Made by a program: the position numbers and the translations under genes. Of a stretch of DNA of 64,000 nt, positions 1 through 12,700 are shown piece after piece (the stretch's first letter is position 1; each line of letters opens with the position of its first letter). Under the pieces are notes generated by a model. It saw only the letters and a list, made by a program, of their open reading frames with translations, ran no database searches and was not told the origin of the DNA. Origin of the DNA: Dermatemys mawii. Lineage: Eukaryota > Chordata > Testudines > Dermatemydidae. Location: assembly GCA_007922305.1 (NCBI GenBank), contig ML677386.1:13745830-13809829 (forward strand), written 5' to 3'.

Positions 1-328
1 TGCCAGCACTTTACAAATAGCCAGATTCATCTTGTTTTACTTGCAGCCAACTAAGATGTTATCTGTTGGGCTTGATAGTAGTGTTAAAGGAATCTAGTAC
101 TTATATTTGAATTCAGTAGTTTTAATTGCACCAAACTAACATTTTTTTTTCAAAGTCATAACTCTGAAGGATAACACTAAGAATGTGGGTACTGGGAAAG
201 GAAAAGCAAGGTTTAGTTTTCAGAATGATCTCATAATATGTCTTTGTAGAAGGAAATGGCAAATTGCTCAGCTTTCTGGCTATTTGTGTGTGCAGATACC
301 CAAATCAGACTTGTAATCACAGAAGTCC
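1..328. other. Unassigned AT-rich sequence
   Basis: No gene or clear repeat is visible. A 68-codon frame at 256-462 runs into the LTR that follows and has no recognisable motif, so I do not treat it as coding. Confidence 0.5.
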
Positions 329-368
329 TGAGGTCCCTTCCAACCCTGATATCCTGTGATTCTATGAA
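329..368 (+). repeat. CR1/tortoise-SINE 3' tail fragment
   Basis: The stretch reads as a CR1-type 3' end in plus orientation: a CCTGAGGTCCCTTCCAACC block followed by the short ATTCTATGA tail unit. Turtle CR1 LINEs and the SINEs that borrow their 3' ends both finish this way, so the parent family cannot be told from 40 bases. It directly abuts the LTR starting at 370. Confidence 0.6.
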
Positions 369-369
369 G

Positions 370-1330
370 TGTGACATTCCTCTGGTGTTATCTGGACTGG
401 TGATCTGCTATGTCACTCTAATCCTTGACTTTGGGAGCCAGCCTTACCCTGCTCTGCTGTGAGAACCCCCACTCCTGGCATGTTGGTGCACAACCTCTAG
501 CATGTAAACTGCTGGGACTGACACTAGCCAATGTCTCCAGTCACAGACACAACACTAGGAACCTTCATCTTGCAGTGTCCAGTTATGCCTGCTAGACGCT
601 GCAAGATTATATGAGTTCATCAATTTAACAAAGAAATTGATATTTACCAGGCTTGTTATCCCAAGGGGAGTCTCTGACACACTTCAAACCAATTGTACTG
701 TTTCAGGTAGAACAAACAAACACATTTATTAACTACAAAAGATAGATTAAGTGATTATAAATCAAATGTAATAAAAGCAAAACGGATTCTAAGCTGATCT
801 TAACACTTTCAGGGCCCTTACAAACTTAGATGCTTCTCACCGCAGGCTGGCAGGTTGCCCTTCAGCCAGGCTTTCCCCTTTGATCAGCGCTTCAGTTGCT
901 TGGTGGTGGTGTCTGTAGATGGAGGTGGAAGAGAGAGGAAGAGCATGGCAAATGTCTCTCCCTTTTACCCCTTTCCCTCTTGGCGTCCCCCCACCCTCAA
1001 GGTCAGGTGAGCATTACCTCATCACAGTCCCTGACTGACCAAGGGAACGGGGGGTGACTCATTGGAGGGTCCAACAGATCCTTTGTTGGTGCCTAGGCTA
1101 GTGTCCTTTGTGCCTGTGAGGCTGGGCCGGGACCACACGTGCCCTGATGAGGTATGAACTGCCCATCTGTTTCTGGAGAGTTTTGCCTGGTCTCATATTA
1201 AGCCATGAAAACACATTTTCAGCTTTATAACTATATACATGAAGACACATTTGGATTGGATACCATACAATCATATTATAAGGATGAACATGGGGGTGCT
1301 GGGTGTTTCCCTGAGATACAGAGCATCACA
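370..1330 (-). mobile_element. ERV-type LTR, minus strand
   Basis: Read on the minus strand, this 961-bp block starts TGTGATGC at 1330 and ends ATGTCACA at 370, the TG...CA ends expected of an LTR. An AATAAA polyadenylation signal lies near 722-731 (TTAATAAATG on the minus strand), after a promoter-like stretch. Just outside its 5' edge is a purine run (AAGAGAGCAGG, minus strand), resembling the polypurine tract that precedes a 3' LTR, so this may be a 3' LTR with internal sequence at higher coordinates. I see no matching target-site duplication. The family is not identified. A repeat of another class with a chance polyadenylation signal is the alternative. Confidence 0.55.
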
Positions 1331-1961
1331 CCTGCTCTCTTAATTTAGGGTTAGTCACTGGCTATCTCAAAGGCAGTTTGTGTTATAGTTCTTTTGGCAT
1401 CCAGCATTAAGGCTATGAGGCAGCATGCCTCAGTTTCCCCCTCAGTCAGCACACCAGCTTTGTTATGGTTTCTCTGCTTTGGTAAGCTTTAAGTCTGTTT
1501 ACAGGTTTTAATTGAAAAGTAGCACTATCATAAGGTTTAACATCAGTGTGAAAATTCTTATCCCCAAAACTTAACATTAATACCAATTTTTTTTATCACA
1601 GATGTGCATTTACAAGTATCTTATGATACCATGCCCTCTGTTCAGATATTCTAGTTTGAGGTTAGTTTGTTCATTACCCATAGTGTCCTTTGACTCTCTC
1701 CCATGTAATCAGTCACTGGCTTTTCTTTCCCTCCAATGCTCCCTTCTGTTTGGGCTCTTAACTTAATCATGTTTCTGGAATTTTCATGCCTCAGGGTCTG
1801 GCAGGATAGGTGTTCAGGGGGATTCTGCACATTGGCTGGCCCTTTGGGGAGCGGTCTCCCAACCCCAGGACTGTACATATATAGAAAATCCAGCTCCCTT
1901 TTGGTTACGCAGTGTTTCCCCCTCCTAGCACTGAGTTTTTCCTTGACTCCTTTTCCTAGAG
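1331..1961 (-). other. Possible internal sequence of the adjacent LTR element
   Basis: If the purine tract next to 1330 is genuine, this interval is internal retroelement DNA on the minus strand. A 107-codon minus-strand frame (1651-1974) is the longest open stretch, but I see no protease, reverse transcriptase, integrase or envelope motif in it. The assignment is by position only. Confidence 0.3.
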
Positions 1962-2165
1962 CAGTGGTCTTCAAAGTGGGGTGTGCTCACCCCAGGAGAT
2001 GCGCAGGACCCTCCATGGGGGTGTGCAGTGTCCCCGTGCCGCCGCAGGATCGGCACCGGGACACCATCAAAATGGGAAGCTTTCTATTTATGTCCGCCGA
2101 AGTGCCGCCGAAAGTGGAAGCTTTCTTCGGCGGCATTTTGGTGGACATATCCCCGGGCCAGGAGA
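1962..2165 (+). mobile_element. hAT-like MITE, left part only
   Basis: It begins CAGTGGTCTTCAAAGTGG, a variant of the hAT-type terminus seen elsewhere in this window (17,531 and 53,035). The interior is unusually G+C-rich and has a local inverted repeat built on CCGCCGAA / TTCGGCGG around 2095-2135. I cannot find the matching right terminus, so it is either truncated or its right end has decayed. Confidence 0.45.
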
Positions 2166-4992
2166 AACCGGAGAGAGGCAGTGAAGGGAAAAATTTGTGA
2201 TATGCAGATGACCATGGTCTGTGCTGTGTGAACTAAGTGTGTTTACCCTTCTGTCAGGCAATTTCCAGGTCTCAACTCCTCTGCTACCTCAGGCCTTGGA
2301 GCTGCATCTTGATGTAAAGAGAAAAAGTTACTTTCCAAAAACTTATCAGAAATAGCATGCTGAAAAACTGGGACCTGGATCGGGGTACCCTCTGCCCCCC
2401 ACAGGAAGTTAATAAAACATTTCAGTCCTGTAAATGTGCAGGTATTTTGGTGCTCACATTTGAGCTCCTGATGTTTTGAAAAGAATGATATTGATTTATA
2501 TAAAGAATTGCCAGTAAACATTTTATTGTTTTTAAGAACTGATAATTGAAGACTTCACTATTGTACATTCAGTATAACATGAAAGCACAATAGTGAATTG
2601 GCATATTGAATATGACTTATTCAGAGCTAGAAGGGAAGCCCATGTTTAAATTGGATATAATATTATTTCCTGCTTCTTGTCCTAAATTGTCCTGTAGTGT
2701 TGTTGTATGGTGTTAAACATCTGCTACAGTCCACCCCCTTCGGGATAAGATATTATTTAAATGTAAGATGGTATCATTATTCTGGCAGCTGGGAATATTC
2801 AACTATATGTTGTGGACATATCTGCAGATACAACCATTTTGGGACAAAGTATTTGACTCCATCTCCAGTCTTTTTTCATATTGTCATTATGGGATATCTT
2901 GGCAACTAACCTTCCCCCCCCAGCCCCTCTCCCATTATTTACATAGTCTTACATTGATTATTGTTTCTAGATAGAAAAAGAATTTTAATGAACTGAGTGA
3001 ATGATTTTTCCTTTCCAGTGCAGAACATTTTTGCACCTTGTTTAATCTTAGGAGAGCTAAAGAACAGACAGATTAAATGGCTGATTCATAAATCTGAAGA
3101 AGTTTATGACTATCTCAAAGAAATATACAAATAAAAAAAAGAATATAGACAGAGGGAAGTGCATAAAGGGAGAGCCAATGTATAGAGTCAAATTCTACTC
3201 ACTATTCTATCAGAATAGATCCATCATGGAGTTGTACCTGTGGAATGCAGAATGTAATGTTGTGTCCTTATTTTTACTCTTAGGTACAAACTCTGTGTAA
3301 CTTCATTGACTTTGGTGGAGTTACTCCTGATTTATACCATTTTAAGTAATAGGTAAAGTATGGGAGAAGTTCTTACCACACTAACCAAGGAAAAGGGGGA
3401 GCTGTAGGTAACTGCTGCTTCCCCAAGCCAGGTTGACACAAGAGAGCTCTCCCAAGATTGTGAGAAAAGAATCAGGCTCAGCATGTCTTTAAACTTTCTG
3501 TTCTGCAACTACAATGTGGTGGTGTTTTAGAGAGATTTCATCTTCTTTGATCTGTCCTGTTGCTCTGATGGTAAAGACACAGAAATAAAAGTCAGGAAAT
3601 TCTTTTCTCTACCATCCTCATCACTGTGGTATCTGAGAGCATTCCTGTAGTGCATGAAGAGATGCGACTAACATCTGTCATATGTAGTTTGTTCTTTCTC
3701 TCTCCTCCTCTCTGTGTGGGGGTGGAGTGGAGGTGGAGAGTGGGGAAGCTGTGTGTGGAAGGTGTCTCTTAGATGTTTGGGGTTTTTTATATGTACACCC
3801 AACTCCGTGTTTATGTTAGAGAACACAAGCTCAAAGAAGTGATCCTTGTAGTTGGAGCAGAAGGTGTTGAGGTTTGTGATGATCCTTAATCCACATGGAA
3901 GTTCGTACCACAATCTGGGACTGGTCTCGGAAAAAGATTTGTCTCCTGCACAGACAAATTTTATCCTTGTAATAGAACGTTCCACAGTGCCTGAGAAGCA
4001 GAACTATTTACTATTTACAGAGATATTTATGGGGCCTTATCTTGGATCTTTTGTCAATCTCTAATGTGTCTCAGGTCCAGGCCCTCAATGTCTTGAAGAT
4101 AAGGCCTGAGTCCTTTAACTTGACTCAATATCCTCTCTGCATTGTGATACAGCAGCTTTCAAGGTCTAACTTTGCATACTTGGGTTTCCACATAGCTGCT
4201 TTTAAAATGAGGTAAACATTCCATATTTGAATGTATTTTACTCTTAGCCTTCAAGGGACTGATAGGATAACTGCAGATGAGTTAACTGTGCTTCAGTGTT
4301 ATTGCCATGGTTCTCAGCTTAACTATAAAAATTGGCCAAAATTTTCAAATTTAGGAGAGTTCAGTTAGAGACCTTTAAATAAGATGCCTTGTCTACAGCT
4401 CTGATAGAAGTCATTAGAGTTGTGGCTTCTCAGAATTTCTGAAAATCACACCACTTATTTAGGTGACTAATTTTAAAAATTTGGACATTGATATTTTTAG
4501 TCTAAAGTATGCTTTTTTGTCCTGCTGTGCAGCCTTTAAAATCAAATATAAAAAATGCATGTATCTGCCTGTCATAGGGGCAAACTGTTGCCCAGCTAAT
4601 GTACTCATGCAAGAGAGCAAGGGAGTAAGTGCATTTTTTCTTTTCTGCTTTGGTTTCATGTGTCACATGAGTAGCAATGAAAGAGCAAGAGCAACATCTG
4701 AGAGATTGCTTCTCCCTATCCAGGGTGGGAATAGGTGGGCAAGACAAGTGGATGTGAGTGGACCCTAAGTTCCACTCTCTACACTGGAGGAAGTGATCTG
4801 TGACAGGTACATAGCAGCTAAGTATTACTTCTCTCTCCCACCTTGAAGCAAGAGATGAACTGGGAACCATATTGTGACTCTCAGTCACAGTTTTCTCCCC
4901 ATTCTACTGATGGGGCAGCACCACTCTATTCTGGCCCTTTGGGAATAAAGCCACAATTCAGTTAATAGATTATGTAACTGACTGATAACTAA
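2166..4992. other. Unassigned intergenic/intronic sequence
   Basis: Mostly AT-rich DNA with no coding signal. The stretch 3,300-3,350 (acttcattgactttggtggagt and flanks) resembles old amniote fold-back repeats. The block 3,840-4,160 has the even texture of an old interspersed repeat, but I cannot name it. ORFs here reach about 128 codons (4502-4888, minus) without motifs. Confidence 0.45.
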
Positions 4993-5263
4993 GGGCTTGT
5001 TTACACAGTGCTTTAGTCCTCCCCCTAGGCATGTAAATCTAAGTCTGCACAAGCCTGATACACAGTCTGGATCCTGCTGGTATGCACTAAAAGTTCCCTA
5101 ATGAGCCTTAATGGAGTGCTGCCTCAGTTTGCCTCATGGAAAGGCCAGCCCTGTTTAATGCATGCCAGCAGAGTCCACACAGGCCAGTTAGTGAGTGACA
5201 CACTAGTGTGGACTAAAATGTACACCCCTCTGGAGTGGACTAAAGCACTGTGTAAACAAGCCC
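4993..5263. mobile_element. MITE with perfect 27-bp terminal inverted repeats
   Basis: The first 27 bases (4993-5019, starting GGGCTTGTTTACACAGTG) are the exact reverse complement of the last 27 (5237-5263). Length is 271 bp and there is no coding capacity. The interior (GCACTAAAAGTTCC) resembles the split MITE at 50,635-53,029, so both probably belong to one non-autonomous DNA transposon family. I could not define a clean target-site duplication. Perfect termini suggest a fairly recent copy or conserved ends. Confidence 0.8.
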
Positions 5264-5326
5264 AAAGAGTTTTTTTAAGCACAAAACAGAATGAAAAATT
5301 AGCTTATGGATTTTGTTTTAAAGTCT

Positions 5327-5520
5327 CAGCGGGGTAGCTGTGTTAGTCTGGATCTGCAAAAGCGACAAAGAGTCCTGTGGCATCTTATAGACTAACAGAT
5401 GTATTAGAGCATAAGCTTTCGTGGGTGAATACCTTTGCATCCGATGAAGTGGGTATTCACCCACGAAAGCTTATGCTCTAATACATCTGTTAGTGTCTAA
5501 GGTGCCACAGGACTCTGTCG
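5327..5520. mobile_element. Fold-back SINE-type insertion with 12-bp TSD
   Basis: The 194-bp insert is flanked by GTTTTAAAGTCT at 5315-5326 and again at 5521-5532, a perfect 12-bp target-site duplication. It starts with a turtle repeat unit in plus orientation (GGGGTAGCTGTGTTAGTCTG...) and then the same unit returns inverted. Bases 5391-5433 and 5452-5494 are perfect 43-bp inverted copies around an 18-nt loop, and imperfect pairing extends outwards to about 5363 and 5520. Because one duplication bounds both arms, the hairpin entered as a single insertion. The TSD length suits retroposition. Confidence 0.8.
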
Positions 5521-5532
5521 GTTTTAAAGTCT

Positions 5533-8289
5533 GTTTTCCTTGTTTCCCCTGCAAAGATCCATTTTCCTCCTGTAACAAACGAATACTCTTTTCTTACTTT
5601 GCTTTATCTCCATGTGATTGGTGCGAACAGTATGCATTTCACATGTACATTTAGCAGCACCTTTATTTATTGTTAATGTCAGCACAGAGAGACTTGCAGC
5701 ATCCATGGAATGCCTAAGAGTGGCTAGAAATAACTCTTGATGGAAAAAATCATGTAGGTTCTTGCCATTTTTTTAAGTGAGTCTAGCAATATTTGTGAAT
5801 TCCTCCTGATTTATGTAGTCACAGACAGGGTGTATATATTACTTTCAACAGCTACTCTTTTAAAGTAACATGATAGGAAATATTGGAGACAGCACTATAC
5901 TTAACAAACTTTAATAGACATTTTCTCTCTAAAAAGAACTTCCAAACATCCTACTTTCATGTTTGTAAATTTTTTTTAAACATATATAAAAATTAAACCA
6001 CTGAATAAACTTCTCATCTACTTATAGTGTTCATCCTACACAAAACAGTAGTAGGGCATTTACTATCATGTGATGGCCCTTTAATAGGGACTGAATAAAA
6101 TCTTCACACCCTTCACTCAGGCCTAGAGTTGAAAAGTTTCATCTGAAAATAGGGGTTTCACAGGAAACTTCCATTTTCGTCTACATTTTTTTTAAAAAAA
6201 ATATTTTTTTATTTGAAAGTTGTAAGTTTTCCCCTACTTTCCCACATATTCTTACTGTTTCCCACCTGGCAACAGTTAAGAAATGGTACAGAGTGAGGGG
6301 AAAAAAATTATGTCAATGTGTTACTTTTTAAATTGAAAGTTTTACTTTCTCTCTAAACAGACTTTAAGCACTGACAATTTTTCAGCTGTCAGAAATTGGA
6401 AGACAGTCAGGAATTGGGGAGAGGAACCTTCAATAAGGCCTACAAATGTTCAAGGAATGCATTATCTTCATCAAACTAGTGATTCTATTAACTCTTGCAG
6501 GAGAAATATGAAAAGCTGAACCTGGGTATTAGCATGTATGAAACTTCAGAAAATTTCTAAGGAAGACTCCAATTGACTTTGTTAGACTTCGGATCAGCCC
6601 CTAAATGCCAATGCATATTTTTTTATCCTCTATTTAATGATTCTGGAGTTTCAGAAAGATTTTCTTCAGCCATGAATACATTCCATATTTAGTACTAGGT
6701 TGTTGCTTCAGGTCATGCAGTTCCTTCTAATGTGTAGTTGCATCCACGGAAAGAATTCTGGCTGATTCAGAGTGAATTCTTCCCAGGAATTGGGAATTGT
6801 ACATACTAGAGGCAACTGTGCTCACTTCAAAAGGATGTTATCTTTTCCATCTGCTTCCCTCCTGGCCAGCTTCACCCAGCCAGGTCTGCATCTCCTACTC
6901 CTTGCCCTAATTGGTGTGATGTCTAGCATTTATGACAAAACTAGAATTTTTTCTATATTAGGAAAAGAAATTGAAGTTATGACTTTTTTTTCTAGAGTGA
7001 ATGCAAGTTATCAGCATTTTTATTTTGGTTTACAAAGGTTCCCCACAAGTGTGTCCTGGCCAACTAAATCAGGTAAAAGTATTGTTAACCTGTATCTGTA
7101 CTGGGGAAAGTTGAGGTTAACCTCAACCTCCCTTCCTAATCCAGATATACCCTCAGAAATTGCAAGTGCTGTAGTTGTGCTTGGCTTTTGTGCAGGGGCA
7201 CAAACTGAGAAAGCTCTATGTATTCTTTGCCCCTTCTTACAGCGCAGAAGGCCAACCACAACCTGGGTATTAGTGTATTTCTTTGTAATTTTGGAGTGAA
7301 GTCAACAACCTCATATGCAATCTAGCTTAGTAAACCAGACTTTAAATAGCAAAGCATAGTGACCTAATAGTTTCCAAGGCTGTTAATTTGGCAACTTTCA
7401 TGACAACTAAAGTCATTTTATCAAATATTTATATATGTTAAGACAAGTGTGGTGGTCTCAGACTAGTGACTTAGATCCTTGTTGACATTTATACCTATCA
7501 GAAAACCACCATCCAGTTACAATAGTAAATGTTGTCAGAAAGGCAAAGGATTAGTACAGCAGGAGAGTTAGAGGGTAAGAATGAAGGTGCATGGCCAAAA
7601 TTATTTGGAGAAGAGTGTGCTGTGCCTTTCATAGCTGTAGCTAAAGCTTTTAATCCGTCACTTGTGTTAGCACCAGATTCACACAAATTTCCAACTAAGA
7701 AAAACATGTTGGAAAAAATCCATGTTATAAAAAAGGACTTCCCAAAGGAGAGCCACTCCTAATTTTCCTAAATGCATGCCTGCAAATTTTATCATAAGCA
7801 TAACTCTTCATCTGTTTAAACCTGTGTATGGTTCATAAAATGGAATAAACTACCGAAATGAGGGATGCAAGAAAACTAATAATGGTGAAGGTAATTATAA
7901 ATACTGTAAGATGTTTTTCTTCGACATTTGCAAAGTTCTCTAAAATCCACACGTTTTTGAATTTAAATAATTTCCAGTGGAAGGGAAATTAGCCCTTCCA
8001 TTAGGTTTGTGAGGAACAGGCCTAAAATGTGATACTTATCTTATGATAGGTCAACATCTGCTGATAGAGATGTTGGCTAGCAGTAGAAAATTAGAAATGT
8101 CTACTGCCGATTATTATTTTAAACCTAAGGAATGTTGTTTTCTTCACTGCAGTCCCCACAGCACACTTTTCTTTAACTATCCCTATTGATGACTAAAGAG
8201 ATCCCATGTAAATTAAATTCTGCATGGTGAAAATACCTGGTGTCAAAACTCTAGTCAGATGCCTTTCATCTCAGGGATGTAATTATGCA
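5533..8289. other. Unassigned AT-rich sequence
   Basis: No recognisable gene or well-bounded repeat. The region 6,125-6,220 (runs of A and T with tgaaaa motifs) may be a decayed AT-rich DNA element. The 175-codon plus frame at 6772-7299 is the longest outside a mobile element but has no domain, splice context or coding-like composition that I can see. Confidence 0.45.
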
Positions 8290-8580
8290 CATTATGGGTA
8301 AATCCACATTGCAATCCAAGGAGATGGCTGCAGCCTGTGTGGACATATCTGAGCTAGCAGCATGTGTGGATATATCAAGTAAACAGCAGTAAAGCCAGGG
8401 CAGCACAAATGGCTGCAATAGCTAATCCCACCAACCTCAGGACCATCAGTACATAACAAAAGCAACCATCACCCATGCTGCAGCTTCATAATGGTTATTA
8501 TTCAGGTTACCCTAAATTTACCTGGACCAAAGCTAGCTCAGGCACACCTCCTTACTGCATTGCAGATATCCTCTGTGACA
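8290..8580. mobile_element. Decayed MITE-like element
   Basis: The left half (CATTGCAATCCAAGG, GTGTGGACATATCTGAGC) and the right half (GCTAGCTCAGGCACACC, CATTGCAGATATCC) look like inverted versions of one another at low identity, as in turtle MITEs of this design. The repeated GAGCTAGC / GCTAGCTC motif supports this. Boundaries are approximate and no target-site duplication was found. Confidence 0.4.
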
Positions 8581-9640
8581 TTGAGATTAGTATTGTGCTG
8601 CTGTTATAGGACTGCCAGTGAAGCACCTGTCATAAGGTTAATTTTTCGGTAGTGCTAAGTACTCTCAATGAAATAGGTTCAGGTCTATGTTTATAAAGGA
8701 AGATAAAAGAATTTATATATCCTCAGCAAAATTATTAGGGAACATAAGGAGGAAATGGCTCAGGGGATCGAGGAAGGAGAAACAGGCCCAAGGTAAGGGG
8801 CCATTAAGAATTTCATCACATGAGTAGCAACAGTTTAATAGCCTTCTGTAAAATCACAAAATGCATTTTTCACAAAATCAATAAGTTTCCTGGAAGATGG
8901 TTCCACGTCTATCCAGCAGCACGTGTCGGAGTAATTGAAAGGTTGAAGTAGAGGATTATTTAAGCTACAGGGTGTACGGGAAATTGTTAAAAATCAAATG
9001 GTAAAAGTTGAGGGGGTTTTGTATGAATCTGTTCTGTGAGTCTATCTGATTTAGTTTTCATCTGGTGGAAGAATGACCATTTTTTAGAGGAAATATAAGT
9101 CTAAAATAAAAATCTCTTTGAAATCCATTGAGTGGATTTGCTTTGAATTGATGTTGGAGAGATGTAAAAGGCCAATTTTCTTTGCTTTGTATTTTAAAAT
9201 TAGAATATTTTGGAAAAGATCAAGATAGGTAGATAAATAGATCAATGGTAAAAGTGACTGAGTATCTGGAGTGCAAAGCAAAGTGGTTTCTCAACAAAGA
9301 AAATGAAACGATTTTGCTATACCAGTAGCTCAGGCCCTGAATTCAGAAGTATGTTACCTTAAAGTAGATTTCAAGTGTATTTGTTCATCCATATAGATTA
9401 CAGGTTTGACATTATTTTAACAAATTATTTTCAAGAAGTTTTAATTAAAAAATTAAAACCATTTTCCACACAAAACTATTTCAAAGGAACATTAATTTTA
9501 GAACACCAGAAGGAAAAAAAATGGGAGGAAATCGGCAGTTAGGGTTAGTGTGGACATTCCAAAAACAGCACCACCTGTCTAATACATTGGTAGGCAGCGC
9601 TTATATTCTGTCAGAAAGTGCTATTTTGTGGAAATATACC
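8581..9640. other. Unassigned sequence
   Basis: AT-rich, without coding signal or a repeat I can bound. Short ORFs only. Confidence 0.45.
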
Positions 9641-9785
9641 AGTTTTGGTGACTATTTAGTCAAAGGTGTGGACCAGGATGGATTGTCTGGTCTCCCATCC
9701 TCTGAATCCCTTAGAAATGAGACTTAAACCTACATCCTCACATCCCAGGTAAACGCCCTAACTACTAAGCTATTAGCTAGCTCGT
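9641..9785 (-). repeat. MIR-like SINE fragment, minus strand
   Basis: The run from GAGACTTAAACC through CCTAACTACTAAGCTA matches, in reverse orientation, the tRNA-like head of MIR-type SINEs (the GGTTTGAAyCC-like B-box region and the TAGTGGTTAGGGC-like A-box side). It is old and diverged, with approximate ends. Confidence 0.4.
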
Positions 9786-12700
9786 TCCCTGACAGCTTTC
9801 CCTCTCCACTTTGCCTGAGCAGAATGCAATGCAGAATCAAGCCCCTGGCACTTTAAAGTCCAACCTGTCCACAGGGATAGCACTATTGAGTTTGTGTAAA
9901 AAGGACACTCCCTTTCTGTAGGACAAATTGCATTTTTAGGTTCCATAACTGTGAATAGTTTTTTCTTTAAATAAACCATATGCAAAAATGTTGCTTATTC
10001 TAAGGTGCTTATTCAGTCACTACACTCAGAGATGTGATTGAAGCTTAAATAAAATATACCAGCACTAGCTTTAATCTAACTGTCTTGCTAAAAATAACAG
10101 TGAAGACACAGTGTCCTGGGCTTCAGTGAGGACTGAAAAGCCCACCAGTTCCCCTTAGATATGTACTTGAACTGTTAGCCTCTGCTGAAGCTGGCACCCC
10201 CACATCATAACTGCTATTTTGAGCCAGACTAGCTAATATTTGTGTGCCTACCCAACGTGCAATCATACCTGTGATTACAGTGTAGACACACCACAAGTAG
10301 TAGAGCATATACAGTATTCTCAAGTTGGTATATTCATGCAGTTGTAGCCCCACAGATTAAGATTTTGGGTCTTTGTCCCCTCCAGTGGCTCCTCAGCACA
10401 AAAGCCAGGTCGTTCCAAATAGGAGATTAAAGGACAGATTTTCAAAGGTATTTAGGCACCCTGTGGGATTTGCAAAACTGCGTATGCATCTAGCTCTGAT
10501 TGCTTTCCTTCCCTCAGACAATAAAGACTTGTGCTTTTAAGCATCCAATGACCTATACATAAGCAAGGCTGTAGGTCCAAGCTGGATCAGTTAGACACTC
10601 TTCCAAGAACACTCTAATAATGAGGTACAACTACATGTGTTGTTGAGTAAGAAGTCTTAACACTGGAGTTGTTTGTCTTTCTGGATTTAAGTGAAAGTGA
10701 ATATTAAGTAGCTATCAGTATTCTCATTGAAGTTGTACCAGGCCCCTTTAGTTTTCAGTGTTCTATAGAAGCTATTAGAAGCTTAATTAATTTTTTTACA
10801 CAAAAAAAAAATGAACATGGCATTAAGGTTGAGAATATTTATTACTAAATTAGAGAAAAATACATTATAAGAATATTGTAATTATCCTGAAACCAAGGGT
10901 TATAAAACTAAGGAATTCATAGTTAAGGTTAAACTTAAAAGAAATCCACATATGTTAAGGTATGGAAACAAGGCACTCAAACAACCTTTACTCTGCCCTG
11001 TAATGACACCAGAGGTTATGGGGGAAGAAAAAATCTAATGTGCCTTAAAAATCAATTCAGCCTAATCTGGGTCTAAAAACACTAAAATGCCTTAATCATA
11101 ATTAAATCATTTTTATATAGTGTTACCACAGGGCAGATTTCAAGTTGTTTAGGTTCCTGTGGTGGCATTTTCATATCTTAACATGTTTGGATTTTTAAAT
11201 TTTATCCTTCACTTTGAATCTTTTTGGCTTTGCATTGATTGAACCTTACAAATAGTGCAGTGCAGTGTTCATACAGGGATACTAATTAGAATAGTAGAGA
11301 ACGACACCTCTGGCTATATTTTCTGGGCCAAATTTTCCAAAAGATGCCTTTGACTTTTGCTCATGTATCTCTGCATGTATAGTCAGTTATTTCAAAATGT
11401 CATCAGATATGTAGTAGTTGCATGTAAATTTATAACTACGTACATGTAATATGTGCGTCTGCAGAATATGTGTCCCTCAATGATCTTTAGACTATTAGTT
11501 CTAAAAAGCGGTTGACCATAATCACCAAAACAAATATTTATGAGGTTTATGTGCTGGAAATCAATGTGCTGTAGCCGATCAGTGTAATATCTCCCCAACT
11601 CCCTTTTTCCTCCTGAATATTATAGGGTTGTGAGGGTAAATGTCTCAAGGCACTGCTCTACCCACTGGACAGTTTCAAGAGCAGTTTGTTCATGGACTTA
11701 AAGTCTGAGAGAGGTTGTCATGGGAGCAAATGCTATTAAAGAGGTCAGAGCAGCATGGCTACTTGGAAAGATTAAATGAGTCTTTGCAGGGCATTGTTTC
11801 AAATTGTAATGTTAAAGTCCATGGCTTATTGCAAAATCAAGTAATATAGAATATACAGGAATGTCCAAAAATAGAGCTTTTCTCTCATTCTCTTCTCATA
11901 TTCTTGACTGACCTCACTCTTAAAGACTCATCTTTACCAACAACTCTCAGATATGTTTCTTCACTATGGACCTGTCTTCTGCCCTTCAGTCTCTCATCTC
12001 TCATTATCTCTATGACATCTCTTCTTGGATAGTTTTTTATGATTTTGTTATTGTGTTGCTTGTCCTTCTCTTTCCTCCCCCTTGCTCCTCTCTCCACTCT
12101 GTGAACTCACTTGTAGTGTCAAGTTAAATCAAGATTGTCCACCCTTGTGGGCATAGCTCATGTCTTTATTTATTTGCAAGCTGCCAATCAACTTTATGGA
12201 GACTTAACTGTGAAAAAACTATCATTGAAGCTAGTGGGAGTTTTGTCCGAATTAGCTGTAAGATCAGATTAACTTCAAGATTTGGCCCTTTATTGGTAGA
12301 TATAATATCCTCAGATGCAAGGTTAGAATATAAAGCCGTCCCTTCACTTTTCACCTCTCTTTACATGACTAGATTCTAATTACATGTACATACAATTGAA
12401 TATTGAAAACTATTGCTTATTTAAAGAAACACTAGACTATAATGTTTTAGAATAGAAAGGGGACTATTTTAGGATTATGTGTTGAGGGGCAGCTTCCTTC
12501 TGCTGGCGGATGTCTGTTCGTTCTGTAGTTTCCTGTTTATTTGTCCATATTTTATTTCCTTTTGATTCTGAAGTTGCTGGGTTCTGGTCTCAGAGGAGAA
12601 ATGATTATTACATTTACACAGCACAGTGAGTATAGTTGAAAACCAAAGGAAGGCAATTGGCAGATGTAGAAGAGTAGGCAGTCTTCATTTAAAGGCTCAC

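Noticed and set aside
6772..7299. 175-codon plus ORF, longest outside a mobile element
   Set aside because: No domain, no splice or promoter context and AT-rich composition equal to its surroundings. A chance ORF of this length is plausible in 64 kb on six frames.
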